The notes under the pieces are model-generated. The model did no database searches, was not told the origin of the DNA, and saw nothing but the letters and a program-made list of their open reading frames with translations. The translations under genes were made by a program, and so were the position numbers. From positions 83,460 through 147,459 of the forward strand of contig NZ_LMPU01000014.1 of NCBI RefSeq assembly GCF_001423945.1: a stretch of 64,000 nucleotides of DNA, written 5' to 3'. Source of the stretch: Pedobacter sp. Leaf194. Its GTDB lineage: Bacteria > Bacteroidota > Bacteroidia > Sphingobacteriales > Sphingobacteriaceae. Below are positions 16,379 to 25,426 of this stretch, one piece after another; the first letter of the stretch is position 1, and every line of letters starts with the position of its first letter.

Positions 16379-17335
16379 ATGAAAAATCTCGTCTTTCTTA
16401 TGCTTTTATCGTTTTCGCTTTGCGGAAATGCAACCGAGGTTAAACCCGATTTCGTTGTCGCGGTTGACGGCTCAGGAAACTTCAGGACAGTGCAGGAAGC
16501 GATAAACGCTGTACCCGATTTCAGGAACAAAACCACCATAATCTTCATTAAAAAAGGTAAGTATAAAGAGAAACTTGTTTTAGCTGCATCTAAAAAAAAC
16601 GTAAAATTTATCGGCGAAAGTCTGCTAGAAACCATTTTAACCTATGATGATTATAACCAGAAGAAAAACATTTTCGGAGAAGAAAAAGGAACGTCTGGCT
16701 CATCAAGTTTCTATATTTATGGCGAAGGATTCAGTGCAGAAAACATCACGTTCGAAAACTCGTCGGGCCCTGTGGGGCAAGCTGTAGCCGTTTGGGCCGG
16801 CGGGGATAAGCTAATTTTCAACAACTGCAGATTCATCGGCTTTCAGGATACGCTTTACACCTATGGCGCAAATAACCGGCAATACTATTACAATTGCTAC
16901 ATCGAAGGCACGGTTGATTTCATCTTCGGCGCCTCTACCGCGTGGTTTGAAAAATGTACCGTTTTTTGCAAAAAAGCGGGCTACATTACTGCCGCCTCCA
17001 CAGCAGACACAACGAAATTCGGATACGTTTTTAACAATTGCAAAATAACCGGCGACGCCGCCGAAAGCAGCTTTTATTTGGGTAGACCTTGGCGGCCTTT
17101 CGCAAAAGTTGTTTATTTAAATTGCGAGTTACCGGCGCTCATAAACCCTTTGGGATGGAATAACTGGGGTAAGGAAACGAACGAACAGACGGCCTATTAC
17201 GCAGAATATAAAAATACAGGCAAAGGCGCAAATGCTAACCAAAGGGTTCCCTGGTCGCATCAGTTAACAGAAAGCGAATATAAAGCCTACACTTTGGAAA
17301 ACGTTTTCCAAGGGTGGGTTCCGCAAGTAAAATAA
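16379..17335 (+). CDS. Pectin methylesterase (CE8)
   Basis: 318 residues from the ATG at 16379, which begins a normal signal peptide (MKNLVFLMLLSFSLCGNA); an upstream in-frame GTG at 16349 would put extra residues before it. CE8 parallel beta-helix motifs: GSGNFRTVQEAI, GQAVAVW, FQDTLYTY and DFIFGAS with the two catalytic aspartates, and LGRPWRPFAKVVY with the substrate arginine. It removes methyl esters from homogalacturonan, preparing it for GH28 and PL10. It is divergent from GH43. A close-family copy lies at 32678-33715. Confidence 0.92.
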   Translation: MKNLVFLMLLSFSLCGNATEVKPDFVVAVDGSGNFRTVQEAINAVPDFRNKTTIIFIKKGKYKEKLVLAASKKNVKFIGESLLETILTYDDYNQKKNIFGEEKGTSGSSSFYIYGEGFSAENITFENSSGPVGQAVAVWAGGDKLIFNNCRFIGFQDTLYTYGANNRQYYYNCYIEGTVDFIFGASTAWFEKCTVFCKKAGYITAASTADTTKFGYVFNNCKITGDAAESSFYLGRPWRPFAKVVYLNCELPALINPLGWNNWGKETNEQTAYYAEYKNTGKGANANQRVPWSHQLTESEYKAYTLENVFQGWVPQVK

Positions 17336-17400
17336 AAAGTTAAATATTTGATAGTAAAATACTTAACAGCTTTAAGCTTGAAATACCTGCAATTTTCTTT

Positions 17401-17413
17401 GGCAACGATTGCA
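17401..17413. promoter_or_regulatory. Candidate LacI-family operator upstream of GH28
   Basis: GGCAACGATTGCA, whose reverse complement is TGCAATCGTTGCC. It shares the core with the susC and GH43 sites and forms the exact inverted pair GCAA-TCG-TTGC. It ends 79 bases before the GH28 ATG, the same distance and orientation as the GH43 site. Confidence 0.5.
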
Positions 17414-17492
17414 TAGATTTCTCTTCTGTTTTCAGGTTAAAGACCGTACACTTGTTTTAATAATAACCAAGTATAATTTAACGAAGCAAAAC

Positions 17493-19163
17493 ATGAATCT
17501 TTTTAAAGAAAAAATCTATTTTGTATTTTCAGTTTTAGTTGGCTTAAATTTAATGGCTACGCCTGTTGTTTTTGCCCAGAAACAAGCAATCCCGGTTATT
17601 CAGCAAGTTAAATTTAAAAAAGATACAACCAGCATTACTGCATTCGGAGCCAAAGGCGACGGCTTAACGTTAAATACGACAAACATTAATAAGGCAATCG
17701 CTACGGTAAGCCAAAAAGGGGGCGGCGTTGTTTTAATTCCTTCAGGTTTATGGTTAACGGGCCCAATCGAATTAAAAAGTAATGTAAACCTGCACTTAAA
17801 ACGCGATGCAATTCTCCAATTTACTGATGATTTTAATCAATATAAATTGGTTGAAGGCAATTGGGAAGGCCAGCCAGCCTGGCGTAATCAAAGCCCTATA
17901 TCAGGAACAAATCTAGTTAATATCGCAATTACGGGCACCGGCATAATTGATGGTAATGGCGGCGCATGGCGCATGGTTAAAAAAGATAAACTAACAGAAA
18001 CACAGTGGCAGAAATTAGTTGCTTCTGGCGGTTCGGTTAGCGAGGATGGGAAGCTCTGGTACCCATCTCAAAAAACTGTTAAAGGTTCTAAAACAAAAAA
18101 TGCAGGTGTAATTGTTCCCGGTAAAACCGCTGCAGATTATGAAGATATTAAAGATTTTCTACGTCCCAACCTGCTCGTACTAACAAGTTGCAAAAGAATT
18201 CTTCTGGAAGGTGTTACTTTTCAAAATTCGCCCGCTTGGAACCTGCACCCATTAATGTGCGAAGATTTAACACTGAGAAACCTTCAGGTAAAAAATCCCT
18301 GGTTCGCCCAAAATGGCGACGGAGTTGATGTTGAATCCTGCAGGAATGTGCTAATTGAAGGCAGTACTTTTGATGTTGGCGATGATGGCATTTGCATCAA
18401 GTCGGGCAGAGATGAATCTGGTAGAAAGCGTGGAATGCCGACTGAAAACGTGATCATAAGAAATAACGTAGTTTACCATGCACACGGGGGCTTTGTAATT
18501 GGCAGCGAAATGAGTGGTGGCGCAAAAAATATCTGGGTTTACGATTGCTCTTTCATTGGAACGGATATCGGCCTACGTTTTAAAACAACCCGCGGCCGGG
18601 GTGGCGTAGTAGAAAATATTTATGTAAACAATATAAATATGATTGATATTCCTGGTGAAGCAATCTTGTTCGACATGTATTATGCGGCGCAAGATCCGGT
18701 TCCTTTGGCAGGTGAGAAACGCGAAGCCATTAAAACGGTAATGGTTCCTGTTACCGAAGCAACGCCACAATTTAAAAATTTCTACATAAAAGATGTGGTA
18801 GCAAACGGCGCTGAAAAAGCAATTTTTGTAAGAGGGCTCCCGGAAATGAACATCAAAAACATTCATTTGGAAAACGTAACCATCAAGGCTAAAAAGGGAA
18901 TTGAAATTATTGAAGCATCTGATATTTTCCTTAAAAATGTTAATGTTATTACCGAAAATACTAATCCAATTGTTCGGATACAGAACGGCGCAAATATTAA
19001 TATTAACGGGCTTCAATATAAAAATGGCACTGAACTTTTATTTAACATCACCGGAGAAAAAACGAAGGGTGTAAAAGTTAGCGGCACCGATGTTTCAAAG
19101 GCCAAAAAAACATCAGCTTTTGGCGAAGAAGCAAATAAGACAGCATTAGAAATTTCTAAATAA
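17493..19163 (+). CDS. Polygalacturonase-like glycoside hydrolase family 28
   Basis: 556 residues from the ATG at 17493; a TTG 28 codons upstream would precede the signal peptide with unlikely residues. Signal peptide about 1-28. The beta-helix starts with TSITAFGAKGDG. GH28 catalytic elements: NGDGVDVES, VGDDGICIKSGRD (paired aspartates), HGGFVIGSEMSGG and LRFKTTRGRGG (the RIK-like site). It hydrolyses galacturonan, probably in exo mode given its long N-terminal part. One base separates it from the GH105 gene, so they form an operon. Confidence 0.92.
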   Translation: MNLFKEKIYFVFSVLVGLNLMATPVVFAQKQAIPVIQQVKFKKDTTSITAFGAKGDGLTLNTTNINKAIATVSQKGGGVVLIPSGLWLTGPIELKSNVNLHLKRDAILQFTDDFNQYKLVEGNWEGQPAWRNQSPISGTNLVNIAITGTGIIDGNGGAWRMVKKDKLTETQWQKLVASGGSVSEDGKLWYPSQKTVKGSKTKNAGVIVPGKTAADYEDIKDFLRPNLLVLTSCKRILLEGVTFQNSPAWNLHPLMCEDLTLRNLQVKNPWFAQNGDGVDVESCRNVLIEGSTFDVGDDGICIKSGRDESGRKRGMPTENVIIRNNVVYHAHGGFVIGSEMSGGAKNIWVYDCSFIGTDIGLRFKTTRGRGGVVENIYVNNINMIDIPGEAILFDMYYAAQDPVPLAGEKREAIKTVMVPVTEATPQFKNFYIKDVVANGAEKAIFVRGLPEMNIKNIHLENVTIKAKKGIEIIEASDIFLKNVNVITENTNPIVRIQNGANININGLQYKNGTELLFNITGEKTKGVKVSGTDVSKAKKTSAFGEEANKTALEISK

Positions 19164-19164
19164 A

Positions 19165-21099
19165 ATGAAAAAATTAAGCTTAAATAATTTACTTATCATC
19201 GCGGTTTTAGCGTTATTAGCAAATAGCACTTTTGCGCAAAAAAAATTATCAGAGCAGCTTACTTTAACTGCCATGGAAACCTTGTTTCAGGATACCACGG
19301 TACTAAAAGATGCTAAAGGGCCAAAATGGAGCTACGATATGGGAGTGGTTCTGGAAGGCGCAGCACAGGTATGGCGCAACACCGGTAATGGTGATTACTT
19401 TAAGTACATTCAAAGCTCGATGGATGCCTATGTTGATAAGGCGGGAGCGATAAGAACGTACAAGGCTGAAGATTTTAATATCGACAATGTTAAGAACGGA
19501 CGTTCTTTATTATTGCTCTATAAAGTTACCGGACAACAGAAATATTTAACAGCGGCAACAACATTATACAATCAGCTTCAAAACCAGCCACGAACAAAAG
19601 AAGGCGGCTTCTGGCATAAGAAAATCTATCCAAACCAGATGTGGCTGGATGGCTTGTACATGGCCGAACCCTTTTATGCGGAATATGCTGCACTCATGAA
19701 AAAAGACGCTTCATTTGTTGACATTGCAAACCAGTTTATCCTGATGGAAAAAAATTCGCGAGATGCGAAAACAGGTTTACTTTATCACGGATATGATGAA
19801 AGCAGACTGGAAAAGTGGGCTGATAAAACAAGCGGAAAATCTCCTAATTTTTGGGGCAGGGCAATGGGTTGGTATATAATGGCTTTAGTTGATGTGCTCG
19901 ACAATTTTCCAAAGACACACCCAAAATATAAAGAATTGGTTGCCATTTTAAACCGTACCGCTACCGCGGCGTTAAAGTATCAGGATGCAAAATCCGGTGT
20001 TTGGTACGACATTTTAGACATGCCCGCCAGAAAAGGCAACTACCTTGAATCCTCTGCATCGAGCATGTTTGTTTATGGCTTTGCCAAAGGAGTTCGCAAA
20101 GGCTATTTGCCACAGTCCTTCTCCACCGCAGCGAATAAGGGTTATGCGGGTTTGAAAAAAGAGTTTATAGAATCTGCAGGCGCTGATAGGGTAAACCTAA
20201 CGAAAACAGTATCAGTTTCGGGCCTGGGCGGTAAACCGAAATATCGCGATGGTAGTTTTGAGTATTACATAAGCGAAAAAGTGATTACTAACGACCCAAA
20301 AGGTGTTGGAGCATTTATCTGTGCTGCGAGCGAAATGGAAATCGCCGCACTACCTAAACCCGGCAAAGGTTACACCGTAACGGTAGATAATTTTTTCAAT
20401 AACGAATACATGACCGGGCCAACAGGCGAGAAAATTCCATTTCACTACCTGTGGAACGAGGACGATAACAACGGATTTTCACTTTTTGGTAAGGTATTTA
20501 ATGATGCCGGTGTTAAAACTACAACCCTTGCATCTGCACCAACAACTGCGAATTTAAAGGGAACAAACATTTATATTATTGTTGATCCGGATACTGAAAA
20601 GGAGACTGCAAAACCGAACTATATGGATGCTGCCCATGCAAAGCAAATTAGCGAATGGGTAAAAGCCGGGGGCGTTTTAGTGCTTTTGCTGAATGATGTT
20701 GGCAACTGTGAAATCGCAAAATTTAATGTGCTGCCTGAAACTTTTGGGATTCATTTTAACGAAGATAGCCGCAATAAAGTTCAGGGCTCAAACTTCGAAC
20801 AGGGCGCTGTTAATATTCCTTCGGGCAATGGAATTTTTAAAACGGCCAGGAAAGTATACATCAAAGAGATTTCCACAATCGTAGCCAAAACGCCGGCAGT
20901 TTCTGCGCTGACAGATAAAGGCGATGTCATTATCGCGACGGCAAAATACGGAAAAGGAACTGTTTTCGCAGTAGGCGACCCTTGGTTTTACAACGAGTAC
21001 ATCGATGGCAGAAAATTACCAAAAGACCTCGAAAACTTTAAAGCTACCAACGATTTGGTGAACTGGTTAGTTAAACAAGTACCGGCAACAAAGAAATAG
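19165..21099 (+). CDS. GH105 unsaturated rhamnogalacturonyl hydrolase with extra C-terminal domain
   Basis: 644 residues, nearly twice a plain GH105. Signal peptide about 1-24. The (alpha/alpha)6 GH105 part spans about 30-392: WSYDMGVVLEGAAQVWR, NQMWLDGLYMAEPFYAEYA (active-site aspartate), NFWGRAMGWY and SASSMFVYGFAKG. It removes unsaturated uronic acid from lyase products. The C-terminal part (about 395-640) looks like a Rossmann-like or class I amidotransferase-like domain: IYIIVDPDTEKE, ISEWVKAGGVLVLLLND, GKGTVFAVGDPWFYNEY. It resembles DUF4350-type modules; its role is unknown. Confidence 0.88.
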   Translation: MKKLSLNNLLIIAVLALLANSTFAQKKLSEQLTLTAMETLFQDTTVLKDAKGPKWSYDMGVVLEGAAQVWRNTGNGDYFKYIQSSMDAYVDKAGAIRTYKAEDFNIDNVKNGRSLLLLYKVTGQQKYLTAATTLYNQLQNQPRTKEGGFWHKKIYPNQMWLDGLYMAEPFYAEYAALMKKDASFVDIANQFILMEKNSRDAKTGLLYHGYDESRLEKWADKTSGKSPNFWGRAMGWYIMALVDVLDNFPKTHPKYKELVAILNRTATAALKYQDAKSGVWYDILDMPARKGNYLESSASSMFVYGFAKGVRKGYLPQSFSTAANKGYAGLKKEFIESAGADRVNLTKTVSVSGLGGKPKYRDGSFEYYISEKVITNDPKGVGAFICAASEMEIAALPKPGKGYTVTVDNFFNNEYMTGPTGEKIPFHYLWNEDDNNGFSLFGKVFNDAGVKTTTLASAPTTANLKGTNIYIIVDPDTEKETAKPNYMDAAHAKQISEWVKAGGVLVLLLNDVGNCEIAKFNVLPETFGIHFNEDSRNKVQGSNFEQGAVNIPSGNGIFKTARKVYIKEISTIVAKTPAVSALTDKGDVIIATAKYGKGTVFAVGDPWFYNEYIDGRKLPKDLENFKATNDLVNWLVKQVPATKK

Positions 21100-21100
21100 A

Positions 21101-22117
21101 ATGAAGAACTTAAAGCTTTTCTTATGCGTGGCGTGCCACATGTTGCTGATGTCTTGCCGAGCGCAATTACCTGCTGATTCTACCGCCGATAAAATGCTGG
21201 TTTACCAGTTAAACAATGGTGGCTGGCCTAAACAGCTCGAAGATAAAAGTGTGGTAAATTACGATTCGCCTTTAACGCCAGAACTTAAAGAGAAGATAAA
21301 AAACACAACAGTTTTACATGCCACTTTTGATAATAAAGCAACCAGTAGAGAAGTGGTTTACCTGGTAAAAGCGTACAAAAAAACACAAAATAAAAATTAT
21401 CTGAAGGCTGCCGAAAAAGGGTTGGATTTTATTCTCGAGGCACAATATGCGAATGGCGGCTGGCCACAATATTATCCTGATAAAGCACTTTATCGCTCGG
21501 AAATTACCTACAACGATGATGCAATGATTAACGTTTTAAACATTTTGCAAGACATTGTAACGCAGAGTAATGATTTTGAAAATGTAAACCCTGCTTACAT
21601 CGAAAAGGCTAAAACTGCGGTAAGTAAAGGGCTGAGTTGCATTTTAAAAACGCAGGTGAAGCAAAATGGAAACCCAACTATTTGGGCGGCCCAGTATGAC
21701 AAAGAAACTATGTTACCTGCAAAAGCAAGAGCCTTTGAACCAGCATCTTTGAGTACCAGCGAATCGGTAAGCATTGTGCGTTTCTTAATGCGATTCAAAA
21801 ACCCATCAACGGAAATTCAAAATTCTATTACCAGCGCTTTAAAATGGTTTACGGAATATAAAATTGTTGGGTATCGTTTCGATAGAGAAAAAACAGGCTC
21901 GGGCTTAATTGCGGATAATGGTGCAGTAGTTTGGTCCCGTTTTTATGATCTAAATAAAAACATACCAATTTTCGGCGACCGCGATAATACAGTAAAGTTG
22001 AAACTCGAAGAATTGAGCCCTGAACGCAGAAATGGTTATGGCTGGTACGGCAACTGGGCACAAAAATTAATAGAAAAAGACTATCCGAAGTGGTTGGCAT
22101 CCAACGGAATGAAATAG
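21101..22117 (+). CDS. Pectate lyase family 10
   Basis: 338 residues; a hydrophobic signal ends in a probable lipobox, LMSCRAQ, so it may be a lipoprotein. PL10 features: LNNGGWPKQL, HATFDNKATSREVVYL, ANGGWPQYYP, ITYNDDAMINVL and GYGWYGNWAQKLIEKDYPKW. PL10 enzymes cleave de-esterified homogalacturonan by beta-elimination, leaving 4,5-unsaturated ends that GH105 can process. One base separates it from the GH105 stop; uxaB follows 32 bases on. Extracellular and cytoplasmic steps are thus joined in one operon. Confidence 0.88.
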   Translation: MKNLKLFLCVACHMLLMSCRAQLPADSTADKMLVYQLNNGGWPKQLEDKSVVNYDSPLTPELKEKIKNTTVLHATFDNKATSREVVYLVKAYKKTQNKNYLKAAEKGLDFILEAQYANGGWPQYYPDKALYRSEITYNDDAMINVLNILQDIVTQSNDFENVNPAYIEKAKTAVSKGLSCILKTQVKQNGNPTIWAAQYDKETMLPAKARAFEPASLSTSESVSIVRFLMRFKNPSTEIQNSITSALKWFTEYKIVGYRFDREKTGSGLIADNGAVVWSRFYDLNKNIPIFGDRDNTVKLKLEELSPERRNGYGWYGNWAQKLIEKDYPKWLASNGMK

Positions 22118-22149
22118 GTTTAACTCGCCATCGGCGAAATCTTAAGAAC

Positions 22150-23661
22150 ATGATTTTAAGCAAAGAAAATTTAAAAAACATCAACGGGAAAAATGTAAAT
22201 ATTCCTTCGGCAGACCTTTTAGAATTGCCAGAAAAAGTAATTCAGTTTGGTACAGGCGTTTTACTTCGGGGTTTACCAGATTATTTCATCGATAAAGCCA
22301 ATAGAAAAGGTATTTTCAACGGTCGTGTTTTGGTGGTAAAATCAACTTCAAGAGGTGGCGCAGATGCCTTTTCTAAACAAGACAACCTTTACACCCTTTG
22401 CGTAAAAGGAATAGAAGATGGCGCAAACGTAGAAGAAAACACAATTAACTCCTCAATAAGCCGCGTTTTATCTGCTTCGCAGGATTGGGACGAAATTTTA
22501 AAGGCAGCGCACAACCCGGAGATGAAGGTTGTAATTTCCAATACCACTGAAGTTGGTATTGTTATGAGCGAAGACAAAATAACTGACGCACCTCCTCAAT
22601 CCTATCCGGGTAAATTACTTGCTTTTTTACACGAAAGATATCAGGCTTTTAATGGTTCTGAAGAAAGTGGAATGGTTATCGTGCCAACAGAGTTGATTAG
22701 TGACAATGCCGATAAATTAAAAGAAATTTTGTTAAAGCTTTCTGTACAAAACAAACTAAGCTGGGATTTCGAGCAGTGGCTAAAAACCGCAAATCATTTC
22801 TGTAAAACCTTGGTAGATAGAATTGTTCCGGGAAAGCTTCCTGCTGATGAACAGAAAAAAATAGAATCTGATTTGGGCTATACAGATGAATTAATGATTA
22901 TGGCCGAACCTTTCAGGCTATGGGCAATTGAATCTGCTAACCCGAAAGTTAAAGATATTTTGTCTTTTGAGCAGGCTGATAAAGGAATCTTCATTGTGCC
23001 TTCGATAAATAAATTTAAAGAACTTAAACTTCGTCTACTTAATGGAACGCATACTTTAAGTTGCGGTTTGGCAATATTATCGGGGTTTAATACCGTAAAA
23101 GAGGCCATGGCGAACGAGGTTTTTGCCACCTATGTTTCTAACTTAATGCGCCAGGAGATTGCCCATTCGTTAGAAAACGACGACATCACTTATCAGGATG
23201 CTGTTGAGTTTGCCTCTAGCGTGATAGATCGTTTCAGTAATCCCTTCCTCGAGCACCAGTGGCAGGCTATAACATTAAATTTCACCTCGAAAATGCAAAT
23301 GCGTAATATGCCTTTAATCAGGAAATATTATAGTCAGAAGAATGAGGTACCACCACTTATTGCATTAGGTTTGGCAGCATACATCATCTTTATGAATACC
23401 ACAAAAGATGGTGAAGAATACGTTGCCAATGTAAGTGGAAAAACCTATCCCGTTCAGGATGAATTTGCAGAGATTTTGTACAATTACTGGCAAAACCCGG
23501 AAACTGCAATCGATAATATTTTAGGAGACCGACGTTTATGGGATAAGAACTTGAACAACTATCCCGGCTTTAACCAAGCAATAAAAAATTACGTTGATTT
23601 ATTACAAAATACAGGTGCAATCGAAACATTGAGTAACTTGCATTTAGAAAGAACAATTTAA
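22150..23661 (+). CDS. uxaB: Tagaturonate reductase (altronate oxidoreductase)
   Basis: 503 residues from the ATG at 22150; a GTG 20 codons earlier overlaps the PL10 gene and is less likely. It belongs to the long-chain mannitol-dehydrogenase family: VIQFGTGVLLRGLPDYFID is the N-terminal NAD-binding loop, and LRLLNGTHTLSCGLAILSGF holds the conserved N/H active-site part. It reduces D-tagaturonate to D-altronate with NADH in galacturonate catabolism. It sits 2 bases before uxaA. Confidence 0.93.
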   Translation: MILSKENLKNINGKNVNIPSADLLELPEKVIQFGTGVLLRGLPDYFIDKANRKGIFNGRVLVVKSTSRGGADAFSKQDNLYTLCVKGIEDGANVEENTINSSISRVLSASQDWDEILKAAHNPEMKVVISNTTEVGIVMSEDKITDAPPQSYPGKLLAFLHERYQAFNGSEESGMVIVPTELISDNADKLKEILLKLSVQNKLSWDFEQWLKTANHFCKTLVDRIVPGKLPADEQKKIESDLGYTDELMIMAEPFRLWAIESANPKVKDILSFEQADKGIFIVPSINKFKELKLRLLNGTHTLSCGLAILSGFNTVKEAMANEVFATYVSNLMRQEIAHSLENDDITYQDAVEFASSVIDRFSNPFLEHQWQAITLNFTSKMQMRNMPLIRKYYSQKNEVPPLIALGLAAYIIFMNTTKDGEEYVANVSGKTYPVQDEFAEILYNYWQNPETAIDNILGDRRLWDKNLNNYPGFNQAIKNYVDLLQNTGAIETLSNLHLERTI

Positions 23662-23663
23662 AA

Positions 23664-25310
23664 ATGGTAACAAGAATCTTAAAAATTCATCCTAATGATA
23701 ACGTTTTGGTTGCCCTGCAAGATTTAGCAAAGGGCGAAACGGTGATTTACGATGGACACGAATATACCTTGCAGGATGACATTCACGCAAAGCATAAGTT
23801 TTTTATGCAGGATATGAATCCTGGTGACCCGATTATGATGTATGGTGTTTTGGTTGGAAAAGCACAGCACTTCATCTTAAAAGGTGGTTTAATGGACACT
23901 GAAAATACTAAACATGCCTCAGATCCCTTTGAGTTTCGCCCATATCACTACGAATGGCATGCTCCGGATGTTTCAAAATTTGAGGGCCGGACTTTTAATG
24001 GCTACCACCGCAGCGATGGCCGCGTAGGAACAGCTAATTACTGGTTATTTATCCCAACTGTTTTTTGCGAAAACCGCAATCTTGATGTAATTCGGGAGGC
24101 TTTACACAACGAATTGGGTTACGCCGTTACCGATAAATACAAATCTTACACGCATCAGTTAGTTGATGCTTACAAGAACGGCGAAAGCTTGCAGGAAGCA
24201 GATACAGGTTCTCTTGGCCTGCCAAACCCTGCTGCAAACCGCGTTTTCAAAAATGTAGACGGCATAAAATTTTTGAATCACCAGGGCGGTTGCGGTGGCA
24301 CACGTCAGGATGCGGCTGTATTAAGTAAACTGCTGGCCGCTTATGCCGATCATCCAAATGTTGCCGGCGTTACGGTTTTAAGTTTAGGTTGCCAGAATTT
24401 ACAGGTTCAGGATTTTGTGAATGACTTGAAACAGCGCAGCCCGAACTTCGATAAACCACTATTCATTTTCGAACAACAGCAGTCGCAAAGCGAAGAACAA
24501 TTGGTTAAGGAAGCGATAAGAAAAACTTTTATCGGTTTAACCGAAATTAATGAGATTGAGCGCCAGCCTGCACCACTTAGCAAACTGGTTTTAGGTGTTA
24601 AATGTGGTGGTAGCGATGGCTTTAGTGGCATCAGTGCAAATCCGGCTGTTGGTTACACTTCCGATTTACTGGTTGCCCTCGGCGGAACGGTTTTACTTGC
24701 CGAATTCCCGGAACTTTGTGGAGCGGAGCAACAGCTAATCGACAGAACCAAAGATGAAACAGCGGCTCGTAAGTTTATTCAACTCATGACCGCTTATAAT
24801 CAGGCTGCAGAAAATGTCGGCTCTGGTTTTTTCATGAATCCATCGCCGGGAAACATAAAAGATGGCTTGATTACCGATGCGATTAAAAGTACCGGTGCGG
24901 CAAAAAAAGGTGGTACATCGCCGGTTGAAGATGTTTTGGACTATACAGAACCGGCAACTAAACCCGGCCTGAACCTGGTTTGTACACCAGGAAACGATGT
25001 TGAAGCAACAACCGGGAAAGCAGCATCAGGAGCAACTTTAATCTTATTCACTACCGGTTTAGGTACCCCCACCGGCAATCCGGTTTGCCCAACAATAAAG
25101 GTATCAACAAATAATGCGCTTACAAAACGTATGGGCGACATTATCGATATCAACTGCGGACCGGTTATCGAAGGCTTAAAAACGATTGAACAAATGGGTG
25201 AAGATATTCTTGAATATTGCATTAAAGCTGCGAGCGGAGAAGTAATTCCGAAAGCAGTACTGCTAAATCAAGATGACTTTATTCCATGGAAACGTGGTGT
25301 AAGTTTATAG
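23664..25310 (+). CDS. uxaA: Altronate dehydratase
   Basis: 548 residues, full length. The N-terminal SAF domain (about 1-95) is followed by the large dehydratase domain: NHQGGCGGTRQDA, VLSLGCQNLQ, GVKCGGSDGFSGISANPAVG and FTTGLGTPTGNPVCPTIKVSTN. Cysteines in these loops fit the iron-dependent active site known in UxaA. It dehydrates D-altronate to 2-keto-3-deoxygluconate. The start is 2 bases after uxaB, implying translational coupling. A 116-base gap follows before uxaC. Confidence 0.94.
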   Translation: MVTRILKIHPNDNVLVALQDLAKGETVIYDGHEYTLQDDIHAKHKFFMQDMNPGDPIMMYGVLVGKAQHFILKGGLMDTENTKHASDPFEFRPYHYEWHAPDVSKFEGRTFNGYHRSDGRVGTANYWLFIPTVFCENRNLDVIREALHNELGYAVTDKYKSYTHQLVDAYKNGESLQEADTGSLGLPNPAANRVFKNVDGIKFLNHQGGCGGTRQDAAVLSKLLAAYADHPNVAGVTVLSLGCQNLQVQDFVNDLKQRSPNFDKPLFIFEQQQSQSEEQLVKEAIRKTFIGLTEINEIERQPAPLSKLVLGVKCGGSDGFSGISANPAVGYTSDLLVALGGTVLLAEFPELCGAEQQLIDRTKDETAARKFIQLMTAYNQAAENVGSGFFMNPSPGNIKDGLITDAIKSTGAAKKGGTSPVEDVLDYTEPATKPGLNLVCTPGNDVEATTGKAASGATLILFTTGLGTPTGNPVCPTIKVSTNNALTKRMGDIIDINCGPVIEGLKTIEQMGEDILEYCIKAASGEVIPKAVLLNQDDFIPWKRGVSL

Positions 25311-25426
25311 CCGTTTCGTTATTAAATATGATGAAACAAATGGTTAATAAATAAAATAATATTTAACAGAGCAAAAAGATAATTGGTTGCAATTACGACG
25401 CAATATCTTGAATAACATTCCTTTAA

